Shown: in pieces, positions 16,466 to 23,709 of the stretch | How positions within the stretch are numbered: position 1 is the stretch's first letter | How the letters are laid out: the number at the start of each line of letters is the position of its first letter | NCBI RefSeq assembly: GCF_000374645.1 | Contig: NZ_KB894801.1 | Span: 310,001-374,000 of the forward strand | Reading direction: 5' to 3' | Length of the DNA stretch: 64,000 bases | DNA from: Arhodomonas aquaeolei DSM 8974 | GTDB lineage: Bacteria > Pseudomonadota > Gammaproteobacteria > Nitrococcales > Nitrococcaceae | Notes under the pieces: generated by a model | What the model saw: the letters and a program-made list of their open reading frames with translations, nothing else | What the model was told of the DNA's origin: nothing | Databases searched by the model: none | Program-made: the position numbers and the translations under genes

Positions 16466-17881
16466 TCAGCCTCCGAGACCGGCCCCGGACGCCACGAGAT
16501 CCAGGCGCTCGCCGTAGCGCATTGCGCGGGCGTGTGCCGCGCCGTCGGCCTGCAGCCGGGCGACGAGGGCGTCCTGGGCATCCGGCTCGCCGTGGACCAC
16601 CGCCACCGGTGGTGCGTCCCCGAAGCCGGTGTACCAGCCGGCGAGCCCATCCTGGTCCGCATGGGCGGAGAGGCCGCCCACGGTATGCACCGTCGCCTGC
16701 ACGCGGACCGTCTCGCCCCAGAGACGGATATGGCTGGCCCCGTCCACCAGTGCCCGGCCCAGGGTACCCGCCGCCTGGAAGCCGGTGATCACCACCTGTG
16801 CCTCCCGCCGCCAGATGTTGTGTTTGAGGTGGTGCTTGATCCGCCCGCCAGTGCACATGCCGCTGCCGGCGACGATCACCGCGCCGCTGCGGATCCGGTT
16901 GATGCCCATCGAGGCCTCGGTGGACTCCGACAGGCTCAGGTTCGGGAGATCGAAGAGCTCGCCGTGGGCGCGCTCGAAGGCGGCGGCACGCTCGTCGTAG
17001 AGGGCCGTGTGACGCGCATACACCCGGGTGGCCTTGATCGCCATGGGGCTGTCGAGAAAGATCTGCCAGTCGTCCAGCCCCCAATCCTCGTAGTAGCGCT
17101 TGAACATGTAGAGCAGCATCTGTGTGCGGTCGACGGCGAAGGTGGGTACGAGCACGTTGCCGCCGGCCTGGCGCGCCTCGCGGAAGATCCCGCCGAGCTC
17201 CGCCCAGGTCTCCTCCCAGCTACGGTGACGGCGGTCGCCGTAGGTGCTCTCCATCACCACGAGATCGGCCCGATCGATGGTCTCCGGATCGCGCAGGATG
17301 GGCGTGCCCGTATGGCCCAGGTCCCCGCTGAAGACGACCCGGCGCCGCGTCCCCGCCTCCTCCAGGTCCAGTACCGCAAGCGCCGAGCCCAGGATGTGGC
17401 CGGCGTCACGCAGGGTCAGCCGCACGCCGGGCACCACCTCCCGCTCCTGGCCGTAGTCCAGACCGTGGAAGCGGTGGGTCGACACTCGCGCCTCCTCGCG
17501 GGTGTAGAGCGGCTCCACCGGGCGCAGGCCCTTGCGCTCGCGCTTGCGGTTCTCCCACTGGGCCTCCTTCTCGTTGAGGTAGCCCGCGTCCTCGAGCATG
17601 ATCCGGCACAGGTCCACGGTCGCCCGATGGGTGAAGATCCGCCCGCGGAACCCGCGCTTGATCAGCAGCGGCAGGCGCCCGGAGTGATCGAGGTGGGCAT
17701 GGGTGAGCACCACCGCGTCGATGGACGACGCCTCGAAGGGGAACGGATCCCGGTTGTGCCGTTCGTGCCGGCGGCTGCCCTGGATCAGTCCGCAGTCCAC
17801 CAGCACCCGCCGGCGGCCGACCTCGAGCAGGAAGCACGAGCCCGTCACCTCCCGCGTCGCCCCGTAGAAACCCAGCTCCAT
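16466..17881 (-). CDS. MBL-fold/beta-CASP hydrolase with RNA-specificity C-terminus
   Basis: Metallo-beta-lactamase-fold protein of 471 residues resembling RNA-processing CPSF73/RNase J-like exonucleases. The zinc motif is H61-A-H63-L-D65-H66 in VVLTHAHLDHSGR. Further ligands are in RDAGHILGSA and FSGDLGHTG. A beta-CASP insert follows, then GLSAHADQ and a final AVVHGEP. The family is usually annotated as an RNA-metabolising hydrolase, but its substrate in proteobacteria is not firmly known. It ends 4 bases from the convergent DUF2306 gene and is followed upstream by dsbG. Confidence 0.9.
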   Translation of the reverse strand: MELGFYGATREVTGSCFLLEVGRRRVLVDCGLIQGSRRHERHNRDPFPFEASSIDAVVLTHAHLDHSGRLPLLIKRGFRGRIFTHRATVDLCRIMLEDAGYLNEKEAQWENRKRERKGLRPVEPLYTREEARVSTHRFHGLDYGQEREVVPGVRLTLRDAGHILGSALAVLDLEEAGTRRRVVFSGDLGHTGTPILRDPETIDRADLVVMESTYGDRRHRSWEETWAELGGIFREARQAGGNVLVPTFAVDRTQMLLYMFKRYYEDWGLDDWQIFLDSPMAIKATRVYARHTALYDERAAAFERAHGELFDLPNLSLSESTEASMGINRIRSGAVIVAGSGMCTGGRIKHHLKHNIWRREAQVVITGFQAAGTLGRALVDGASHIRLWGETVRVQATVHTVGGLSAHADQDGLAGWYTGFGDAPPVAVVHGEPDAQDALVARLQADGAAHARAMRYGERLDLVASGAGLGG

Positions 17882-17905
17882 GGCCCTGCTCCCGTCTCTG
17901 TCGCG

Positions 17906-18703
17906 CTATTCCGGGTGAGGCCCGCCCATGGCCCGGGTGAGGTCATCGCCCCGCGGCAGCCCCTGGACGTGATGCACCTCGCCGGCGTCGTTACGGAAGA
18001 CCACCGTGGGCGTGCCCCGGTACCCCAGCTCCTGCATCAGGGCGCCGTTGGCCTGTACGGCCTTGCGCGCGGCCTCCGGGATGTCGTCCCGGGGCGTGAC
18101 ACCGCCCTGTTCGTAGCTGCGCTCGTGGGCCTGCAGCGCCTTCGACGGATCGCCCGAGGCGAGCAGGGTCGCCGCCTTCGGGCCGCTGCTCGGGCGGATC
18201 ACCCCCACCATGATGTGACGGAGCTGGACCTCGCCCGCCTCCACCCAGGGCCGGCTCGCCTGCCAGAAGCGGTGGCAGTAGGGGCAGTTGGGGTCGGTGA
18301 AGACGTAGACCACACGGCCGGCGTCCTCCGCCCCGTCGGTGATCCAGCGGCTGTCGGCGAGCCGGTCCCAGACCTTGGGATCGAGGGGCGCACGGGCGGC
18401 GCGGTCGATCACTGGCTGACTGAGGTTCTCGCCGTCCGCGTCCACCAGCGTACCGATCACCGCGTGCTCGCCGTCCGGGGTGACATAGGCGGTCATCGTC
18501 CGGCCCTGGGCCGAGATCACGTAGCCGGTCAGCCCGCCCGCGGCCTCGAACGGCTCGCCGACATCCACCCCCTGCACCGCAAGGGACTGCAGCGGGGCCG
18601 GGAGTTCGGCCGCGTGAGCCGGGGCGAGCCCCAGGACCAACCCCGCCGGGACCAGTGCGAGACGGACGAATCGCGCCAGCGCGCGCGGAATGGATCGGTG
18701 CAT
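17906..18703 (-). CDS. dsbG: Periplasmic thiol:disulfide isomerase/chaperone DsbG
   Basis: Exported thioredoxin-fold protein of 265 residues. The start at 18703 has an AAGGAG site nine bases upstream and opens a signal peptide (RFVRLALVPAGLVLGLAPAHA). An N-terminal cystatin-like dimerisation domain (about 33-110) is followed by the catalytic domain with C140-P-Y-C143 in FTDPNCPYCHRFW and a Thr-Pro cis-proline in YRGTPTVVF, the DsbG rather than DsbC signature. It should protect sulfenylated Cys residues or isomerise disulfides in periplasmic proteins, such as the multihaem and envelope proteins made elsewhere in this window. Confidence 0.9.
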   Translation of the reverse strand: MHRSIPRALARFVRLALVPAGLVLGLAPAHAAELPAPLQSLAVQGVDVGEPFEAAGGLTGYVISAQGRTMTAYVTPDGEHAVIGTLVDADGENLSQPVIDRAARAPLDPKVWDRLADSRWITDGAEDAGRVVYVFTDPNCPYCHRFWQASRPWVEAGEVQLRHIMVGVIRPSSGPKAATLLASGDPSKALQAHERSYEQGGVTPRDDIPEAARKAVQANGALMQELGYRGTPTVVFRNDAGEVHHVQGLPRGDDLTRAMGGPHPE

Positions 18704-18926
18704 GCGTGTGTGCTCCTTACTCGTCTGCATGATGCGGTCGTCCCCGCGGGCGCCGCCGTTCCCTGGCAGGATGGTACCCGTGCCGGGCCGCCGGGTCAGC
18801 AGTCACCGCTCCAATCGACAGCGGGACACGCCCCTCGTTCCCGGGGGAACGTCTCGGCTATGCTCCGGAGAGGCCGTCGGCGGCAAGGGCGCCCGGCATG
18901 CCGGAACACGGAGGGACCGCGAAGGG

Positions 18927-19943
18927 ATGTCGTCCACCGCGATCGCAGCACAGCGTGCGCACCAGCGCCGGCTCGTGGACCAGCTCGCGGGCCACGACCT
19001 CCCCGCCCCGGCGGATGCCGTCATCGAGACCCACCTCTCCTGGGTGATCCTCGCCGGCGAACGCGCGTTCAAGCTCAAGAAGGCCCTGCTCTACCCCTGG
19101 CTCGACTACGCCAGCCCGGCCGCGCGCGGGCGCCACTGCCGCGAGGAGGTGCGCCTCAACCGCCGCCTCGCCCCGACGGTCTATCTCGGCGTGGCCGCGG
19201 TCACCGCCACGGACGGCGGCCACCTGGTACTCGACGGCGATGGCCCGCCGCTGGCGTACCTGGTGGGCATGCAGCGGCTACGCGAGCGCGACTGCCTCGC
19301 GCAGCGGTTGCCCGCCGACGGTGTGCCGCCCGCCGACATCGACGCCCTCGCCGACACGCTGGCGGGCTTCTACGCCGCGCGCGCCCCGTTCACGCCGGAG
19401 CCCCATGCCTGGATCGAGGTCATCCGCGAGCACGTCGACGCGGACAGCACGGCGCTCGCCGTTCCCCGCTACGGCCTCGACCGGACGCTGATCCGCCGCG
19501 TCGCCCGCGACGTGCACGGCCTCCTGGACGACCGGGCCGACGAGATCGCTCGGCGGCTGCGCGAGGGCCGCGTCGTGGAGGGCCACGGGGACCTGCGCGC
19601 CGAACACGTGTACTTCACCCCCGGGCCCGTGGTGATCGACTGCCTGGAGTTCGACCGCGCCCTGCGGATCGTCGATCCGGCGGACGAGCTCGCCTTCCTG
19701 GCGCTGGAATGCGCCCGGCTGGGCGCCGACTGGATCGGCCCGCGGCTGCTGCAGCGTTACACGGAGGTCAGCGGTGACGCCCCCGGCGACCGCCTGATCG
19801 CGGCCTACACCGGCCGTCGCGCCCTGCTCTGGGCGAAGCTCGCGGTGTGGCACCTGGACCGGGATCCGTCACGGGACCGGGAGAAGTGGCTGGAGCGCGC
19901 CGGCGCCTACCTGACGCTGGCCCGGGAGCGGGTGCTCGGCTAG
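18927..19943 (+). CDS. Aminoglycoside-phosphotransferase-like kinase, stand-alone
   Basis: Protein of 338 residues with a kinase-like fold: a phosphate-binding Lys region (AFKLKKALLYPWLDY), the catalytic loop in VEGHGDLRAEHVYF and a metal-binding segment IDCLEFDRALRIVDPADELAFL. It matches the N-terminal half of proteins annotated as bifunctional aminoglycoside phosphotransferase/ATP-binding protein; the P-loop kinase half found in the ~520-residue versions is absent here. The true substrate is unknown and antibiotic resistance should not be assumed. ATG 18927 has an AAGGG site close by. Neighbours suggest a nucleotide or sugar-phosphate role. Confidence 0.72.
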   Translation: MSSTAIAAQRAHQRRLVDQLAGHDLPAPADAVIETHLSWVILAGERAFKLKKALLYPWLDYASPAARGRHCREEVRLNRRLAPTVYLGVAAVTATDGGHLVLDGDGPPLAYLVGMQRLRERDCLAQRLPADGVPPADIDALADTLAGFYAARAPFTPEPHAWIEVIREHVDADSTALAVPRYGLDRTLIRRVARDVHGLLDDRADEIARRLREGRVVEGHGDLRAEHVYFTPGPVVIDCLEFDRALRIVDPADELAFLALECARLGADWIGPRLLQRYTEVSGDAPGDRLIAAYTGRRALLWAKLAVWHLDRDPSRDREKWLERAGAYLTLARERVLG

Positions 19944-19973
19944 GCGCCGCAGCCGATCACCGCCAGTGCCACC

Positions 19974-20960
19974 CTAGTCCGCCATCATCGAGACGATGGA
20001 ACCACCGGCATGCAGCCGGCGCACCGCCTCCGCCATGAAACCGGCGGTATCCACGACGCCCAGGCGGCCCGGCGGCAGCGCATCGCCCAGCCTGAACGCC
20101 GGCACGCTGTCGGTGACGAGCAGCCGCGTCAACGGCGCCGCGGCGAGGGTCCGCGCGGCGTCGCCGGTGAACAGGCCGTGACTGGCGACGGCGGTGACCG
20201 ACGCCGCGCCGGCGGCATGCGCCGCCGACGCCGCCCGGGCGACCGTGCCGCCGGTGCTGATCAGGTCATCGACGATCACCGCGTCGCACCCGGCGACCTC
20301 CCCGACCAGTCGCTCCCCGGAGACCACGCCGCCGCTGCGCTTCTTCTCCATGAAGGCCATGCCGGGCGTACCACCGGTGCGCGCCTCCAGGGTCTCGCGG
20401 AAACGCTCGGCACGCTTGTAGCCGCCGGTGTCCGGGGAGACCACCACAAGGCCATCGCCCGTCCCGGCGCGGAGCAGCTCGCCGGCGAGCAGCGGGCGTG
20501 CCTCCAGGTGGATCGCGGGCACGCGGAAGGCGTTCTCGAAGGCCGCCGGGTTGTGCACGTCCAGCGCCGCCACGCGCTGTACGCCCACCGCCTCGAGCAG
20601 CGCCGCCAGGTAGCGGCTGATCACCGGGTCCCGCGGCTTGGTGCGGCGCTCCTTGCGGGCATAGGCGAGATAGGGGATGACCACCGTCAGCCTGGCCGGG
20701 TCGGCGTCCCGCAGCGCGCCCAGGAAGAAGAGCAGGCGCACGAGCTTGTCGTCGACGCCGGCACCGGGCTCGCCGTGCAGGCCCTGGACGACGTAGACGT
20801 CGCGGCCGCGCACGCTCTCCAGCGGGCGAGCCTTGTGCTCGCCGTCCTCGAAGTCCCGCTCCTCGTGACGCGCCAGCTCGATGCCCAGACACGCCGCCAC
20901 CCGGGCGCCGTAATCACGCCCCGCGTCGAGGGTGAACAGCGCGATGTCGGGGTACTTCAT
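19974..20960 (-). CDS. Ribose-phosphate pyrophosphokinase, divergent type
   Basis: PRPP synthetase-like protein of 328 residues. Recognisable elements are the catalytic loop IPYLAYARKERRTKPRDPVISR, the metal-binding LDVHNPAAFENAF in place of the usual DLHxxQIQGFF, the phosphate site SPDTGGYKRAER in place of SPDxGGVxRAR, and the PRPP loop VIVDDLISTGGT. These deviations and the lower similarity suggest a paralogue distinct from the housekeeping prs. Start 20960 (MKYPDIALF) follows a GAAGG site. It converges with the kinase-like gene; the MBL, DsbG, kinase and Prs genes form a compact block. Confidence 0.85.
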   Translation of the reverse strand: MKYPDIALFTLDAGRDYGARVAACLGIELARHEERDFEDGEHKARPLESVRGRDVYVVQGLHGEPGAGVDDKLVRLLFFLGALRDADPARLTVVIPYLAYARKERRTKPRDPVISRYLAALLEAVGVQRVAALDVHNPAAFENAFRVPAIHLEARPLLAGELLRAGTGDGLVVVSPDTGGYKRAERFRETLEARTGGTPGMAFMEKKRSGGVVSGERLVGEVAGCDAVIVDDLISTGGTVARAASAAHAAGAASVTAVASHGLFTGDAARTLAAAPLTRLLVTDSVPAFRLGDALPPGRLGVVDTAGFMAEAVRRLHAGGSIVSMMAD

Positions 20961-21027
20961 CGTCCGCCTTCCCTGTCGCACATGAACCGCTCCAGCCTAC
21001 GCCACGATACCACCGCCGACGCCCCGC

Positions 21028-21417
21028 TCAGGGGGACTCGTCATCCGGCGGCGGCTCGTCCTCGTCATCCTCCCCGGCGCCCCCGGCCTCGCGGGCCTCG
21101 GGGTCGTGCGCCCACGGCTCGCAGGGCCGGCGGAACGGGGCGACGCCGGATACCCGCGCGTCTCGGTCGGCGAGCGCGTCGGAGTCGGTGCCGGTGTCGT
21201 CCTCCGACTCGTCCACCGGCCCGCTCCAGTCCTCCGTGGGCGCCCCGAGCTCGATGTCCATCGCCGGCCAGCCATCGCCGTCCACGGCCTCCAGGTCGCC
21301 ATCGTAGTGCTGGATCTCCACGGCGCCATCGGCCTCCACGGCGACGACCACGAACGCCTGGCCCTTGTCGTGGTGCCAGTACCACTGCCCCACCACCGGC
21401 TCGAGCTCGTTGTCCAT
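21028..21417 (-). CDS. Small acidic protein, DUF6763-like
   Basis: A 129-residue cytoplasmic protein. The first ~60 residues (PVVGQWYWHHDKGQAFVVVA, then VEIQHYDGDLEAVDGDGWPAMDIELG) resemble the DUF6763-type small domain. The second half is a low-complexity acidic and Pro-rich tail (EDDEDEPPPDDESP at the end), in line with a salt-adapted proteome. A GGGAGGGAG site precedes the ATG. It is divergent from the fds operon. Function unknown; the family name is from memory. Confidence 0.65.
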   Translation of the reverse strand: MDNELEPVVGQWYWHHDKGQAFVVVAVEADGAVEIQHYDGDLEAVDGDGWPAMDIELGAPTEDWSGPVDESEDDTGTDSDALADRDARVSGVAPFRRPCEPWAHDPEAREAGGAGEDDEDEPPPDDESP

Positions 21418-21691
21418 CGTCGCTCCCTCCCGGACGGGATCGTCCCCTCATTATGGCGGGCACCGCCGCGACGGCGCCCGTCCCCGCGGCGATCCCGCCG
21501 ACCGGCGGTCAGGATGTCGATCACGGACCACTTGGATTCGGGATCGGGACACCACCCGGGGCCGTAGCGTCCCAGCATGAACGCCATGGTCACGAGACGT
21601 GGCAGACCGCCCTCACCACGAACATACTGGTGGCAGGTGGTTGTTGCAGACACCGGGACCCTGAACACCCGCAACCGGGGGGCCTGAGGCA
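21418..21691. promoter_or_regulatory. Intergenic region upstream of the fds operon
   Basis: This 274-base stretch separates the acidic-protein gene from fdsG and must carry the promoter for the formate dehydrogenase operon. A short stem (GGACG, GGAT, CGTCC) lies at the left end. No confident -35/-10 pair and no gene was seen. No regulator gene of the FdsR type is adjacent. Confidence 0.35.
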
Positions 21692-22165
21692 ATGACGACG
21701 GAGGAGAGTGACGGCACACTGCCGTCGACCATTGCAGCGATCTGCCGGCGGCACAGCGGCCGCGAGGGACCGTTGCTGGCGATCCTGCACGACGTCCAGG
21801 ACACGTTCGGCCATATCCCGGATGAGGCCGTGCGGCACGTCGCGTACACGCTCAACCTCACCCGTGCCGAGGTCCACGGCGTGGTCCGCTTCTACACCGA
21901 TTTCCACGCCGAACCGGCCCGGGCACACCGGCTCAAGGTCTGCCGTGCCGAGGCCTGCCAGGCCGTCGGTGGCCGGGCCGTGTGGGCGGCGGCCCAGGCA
22001 CTGTCCGCGGTGCCGGACGGGCGGGTCGAGATCGAGCCGGTCTACTGCCTGGGCAACTGCCCCTGCGGCCCGTCGGCACAGTGGGACGGGCGCACGCTCG
22101 GGCGGATGACCCCGGAGCGCGTGCACGAGCTGGTCGCCGCCGCCAACGGGGGGATGCCGTCATGA
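21692..22165 (+). CDS. fdsG: NAD-dependent formate dehydrogenase gamma subunit (FdsG)
   Basis: NuoE-like subunit of 157 residues with one [2Fe-2S] cluster. The cluster ligands are in KVCRAEACQAVGG (C-x4-C) and YCLGNCPCGP. The N-terminal helical part (HSGREGPLLAILHDVQDTFG, VRHVAYTLNLTRAEVHGVV) is typical of thioredoxin-like NADH-dehydrogenase subunits. It passes electrons in the diaphorase module of soluble Mo formate dehydrogenase. Its stop overlaps the fdsB start (ATGA). First gene of the operon. Confidence 0.93.
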   Translation: MTTEESDGTLPSTIAAICRRHSGREGPLLAILHDVQDTFGHIPDEAVRHVAYTLNLTRAEVHGVVRFYTDFHAEPARAHRLKVCRAEACQAVGGRAVWAAAQALSAVPDGRVEIEPVYCLGNCPCGPSAQWDGRTLGRMTPERVHELVAAANGGMPS

Positions 22166-23691
22166 GTGTCTACCTCCCCCGCGACAGCGCCGCGGTGTCC
22201 ATCGGGGCGGACGAGGTCGCCGCCGCGATCACCGCCGCCGACCCGGCCCTCTCGCCGCTGCGCACCGGCGCCCGCGGCCTCTACGCCCTGGAGCCGCTGG
22301 TGGAGGTCGACCACGGGGACCGGCGTATCGGCTTCGGACCGGTCACCGCCGCGGCCGTGCCCGGCCTGGTCGAGGCGCTCCGCCATCCCGATACCGGGCA
22401 TCCGCTGCGCATTGGCGACGTCGACACCCTGCTCGCCGACCAGGGCCAGAACCGCTTCACCTGCCGCCGCCTCGGCCGTGTCGTGCCCGACGACTGGGAC
22501 GACTTCGTCGCCCACGGGGGCACTCGCGGCCTGCGCCGGGCCCTGGACATGGAGCGGCAGTCGATCGTCGACGCGGTCACGGCCTCCGGGCTGCGCGGGC
22601 GCGGCGGCGCCGGGTTCCCCACCGGCCGCAAGTGGCAGACCGTGCTCGATGCCGACGGCCCGGGCAAGGTCATCGTCTGCAATGCCGACGAGGGCGACAG
22701 CGGCACCTTCGCCGACCGCATGCTCATGGAGGGCGACCCCCTCGCCCTCATCGAGGGCATGGCCATCGCCGGTATCGCCGTCGGCGCCGTTCACGGCTAC
22801 ATCTACCTGCGCTGCGAATACCCTGCCGCACGGGCCTCGCTGCTGACCGCCCTGGACATCGCCCGGCACAACGGCCTGCTCGGCGCGGACGTCCTCGGCG
22901 CCGGGCACACCTTCGACATCGAGCTGCGCATGGGTGCCGGGGTCTACATCTGCGGCGAGGAGACCTCGCTGCTGGAAAGCCTCGAGGGCCATCGCGGCGA
23001 GGTGCGCTTCAAGCCCCCGCTGCCGGCGATCCGGGGCTTCATGGGCCGGCCCACGGTGGTGAACAACGTCGTCACCCTGGCCACGGTGCCGGCGATCCTC
23101 GCCGACGGCGCCGAGGCCTACGCCACCCTCGGCCACGGCAAGTCCCGCGGCACCCTCACCGTGCAGCTGTGCGGCAACGTCCGCCGCCCCGGGCTATACG
23201 AGGTGCCCTTCGGCGTATCGCTGGCCGACGTCATCGACGAGCTCGGCGGCGGCACCGCCTCCGGGCGGGCGGTGCGCGCGGTGCAGGCCGGCGGCCCGCT
23301 GGGCGCCTATCTGCCGGCCTCGGCACTGGACGTGCCGCTGGACTACGAGGCGCTGGCCGAGCGCGGCGGGATGATCGGCCACGGCGGCATCGTGGTCTTC
23401 GACGACACCGTCGACATGGCCGAGCAGGCGCGCTTCGCCATGGAGTTCTGCGCCATCGAGTCCTGCGGCAAGTGCACCCCGTGCCGGATCGGCTCGGTCC
23501 GCGCCCAGGAGGTGATCGACCGCATCGTCGACGGCGAGGCCCGGGAGTCGAACACGGCGCTGCTGCGCGAGCTCTGCGAGACCATGATCCAGGGCTCGCT
23601 GTGCGCCCACGGCGGCATGGCACCCCACCCGGTGCTCTCCGCCCTCAACCACTTCCCCGACGACTTCAACCGGCAGGCCGTCGGGTCCTGA
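22162..23691 (+). CDS. fdsB: NAD-dependent formate dehydrogenase beta subunit (FdsB)
   Basis: FMN- and NAD-binding diaphorase subunit, 509 residues, homologous to NuoF. An N-terminal thioredoxin-like region (about 1-120) precedes the FMN/NADH domain with GLRGRGGAGFPTGRKW and CNADEGDSGTFADR. A SLBB domain follows, and the [4Fe-4S] motif ESCGKCTPCRIG lies near the C terminus. It reduces NAD+ with electrons from FdsA. The ATG overlaps the fdsG stop. Confidence 0.95.
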   Translation: MSVYLPRDSAAVSIGADEVAAAITAADPALSPLRTGARGLYALEPLVEVDHGDRRIGFGPVTAAAVPGLVEALRHPDTGHPLRIGDVDTLLADQGQNRFTCRRLGRVVPDDWDDFVAHGGTRGLRRALDMERQSIVDAVTASGLRGRGGAGFPTGRKWQTVLDADGPGKVIVCNADEGDSGTFADRMLMEGDPLALIEGMAIAGIAVGAVHGYIYLRCEYPAARASLLTALDIARHNGLLGADVLGAGHTFDIELRMGAGVYICGEETSLLESLEGHRGEVRFKPPLPAIRGFMGRPTVVNNVVTLATVPAILADGAEAYATLGHGKSRGTLTVQLCGNVRRPGLYEVPFGVSLADVIDELGGGTASGRAVRAVQAGGPLGAYLPASALDVPLDYEALAERGGMIGHGGIVVFDDTVDMAEQARFAMEFCAIESCGKCTPCRIGSVRAQEVIDRIVDGEARESNTALLRELCETMIQGSLCAHGGMAPHPVLSALNHFPDDFNRQAVGS

Positions 23692-23709
23692 CGGATCCGG
23701 GAGGAGGCA

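Noticed and set aside
16406-19777. 1123-codon plus-strand open frame
   Set aside because: It runs antisense to the beta-CASP and dsbG genes and crosses into the kinase-like gene in the wrong frame; low-complexity Arg/Pro/His-rich translation.
18927-19943. Aminoglycoside resistance gene
   Set aside because: Only the general kinase-like fold is seen, in a nucleotide/redox context, matching half of a chromosomal bifunctional protein family; no specific resistance-enzyme motif.
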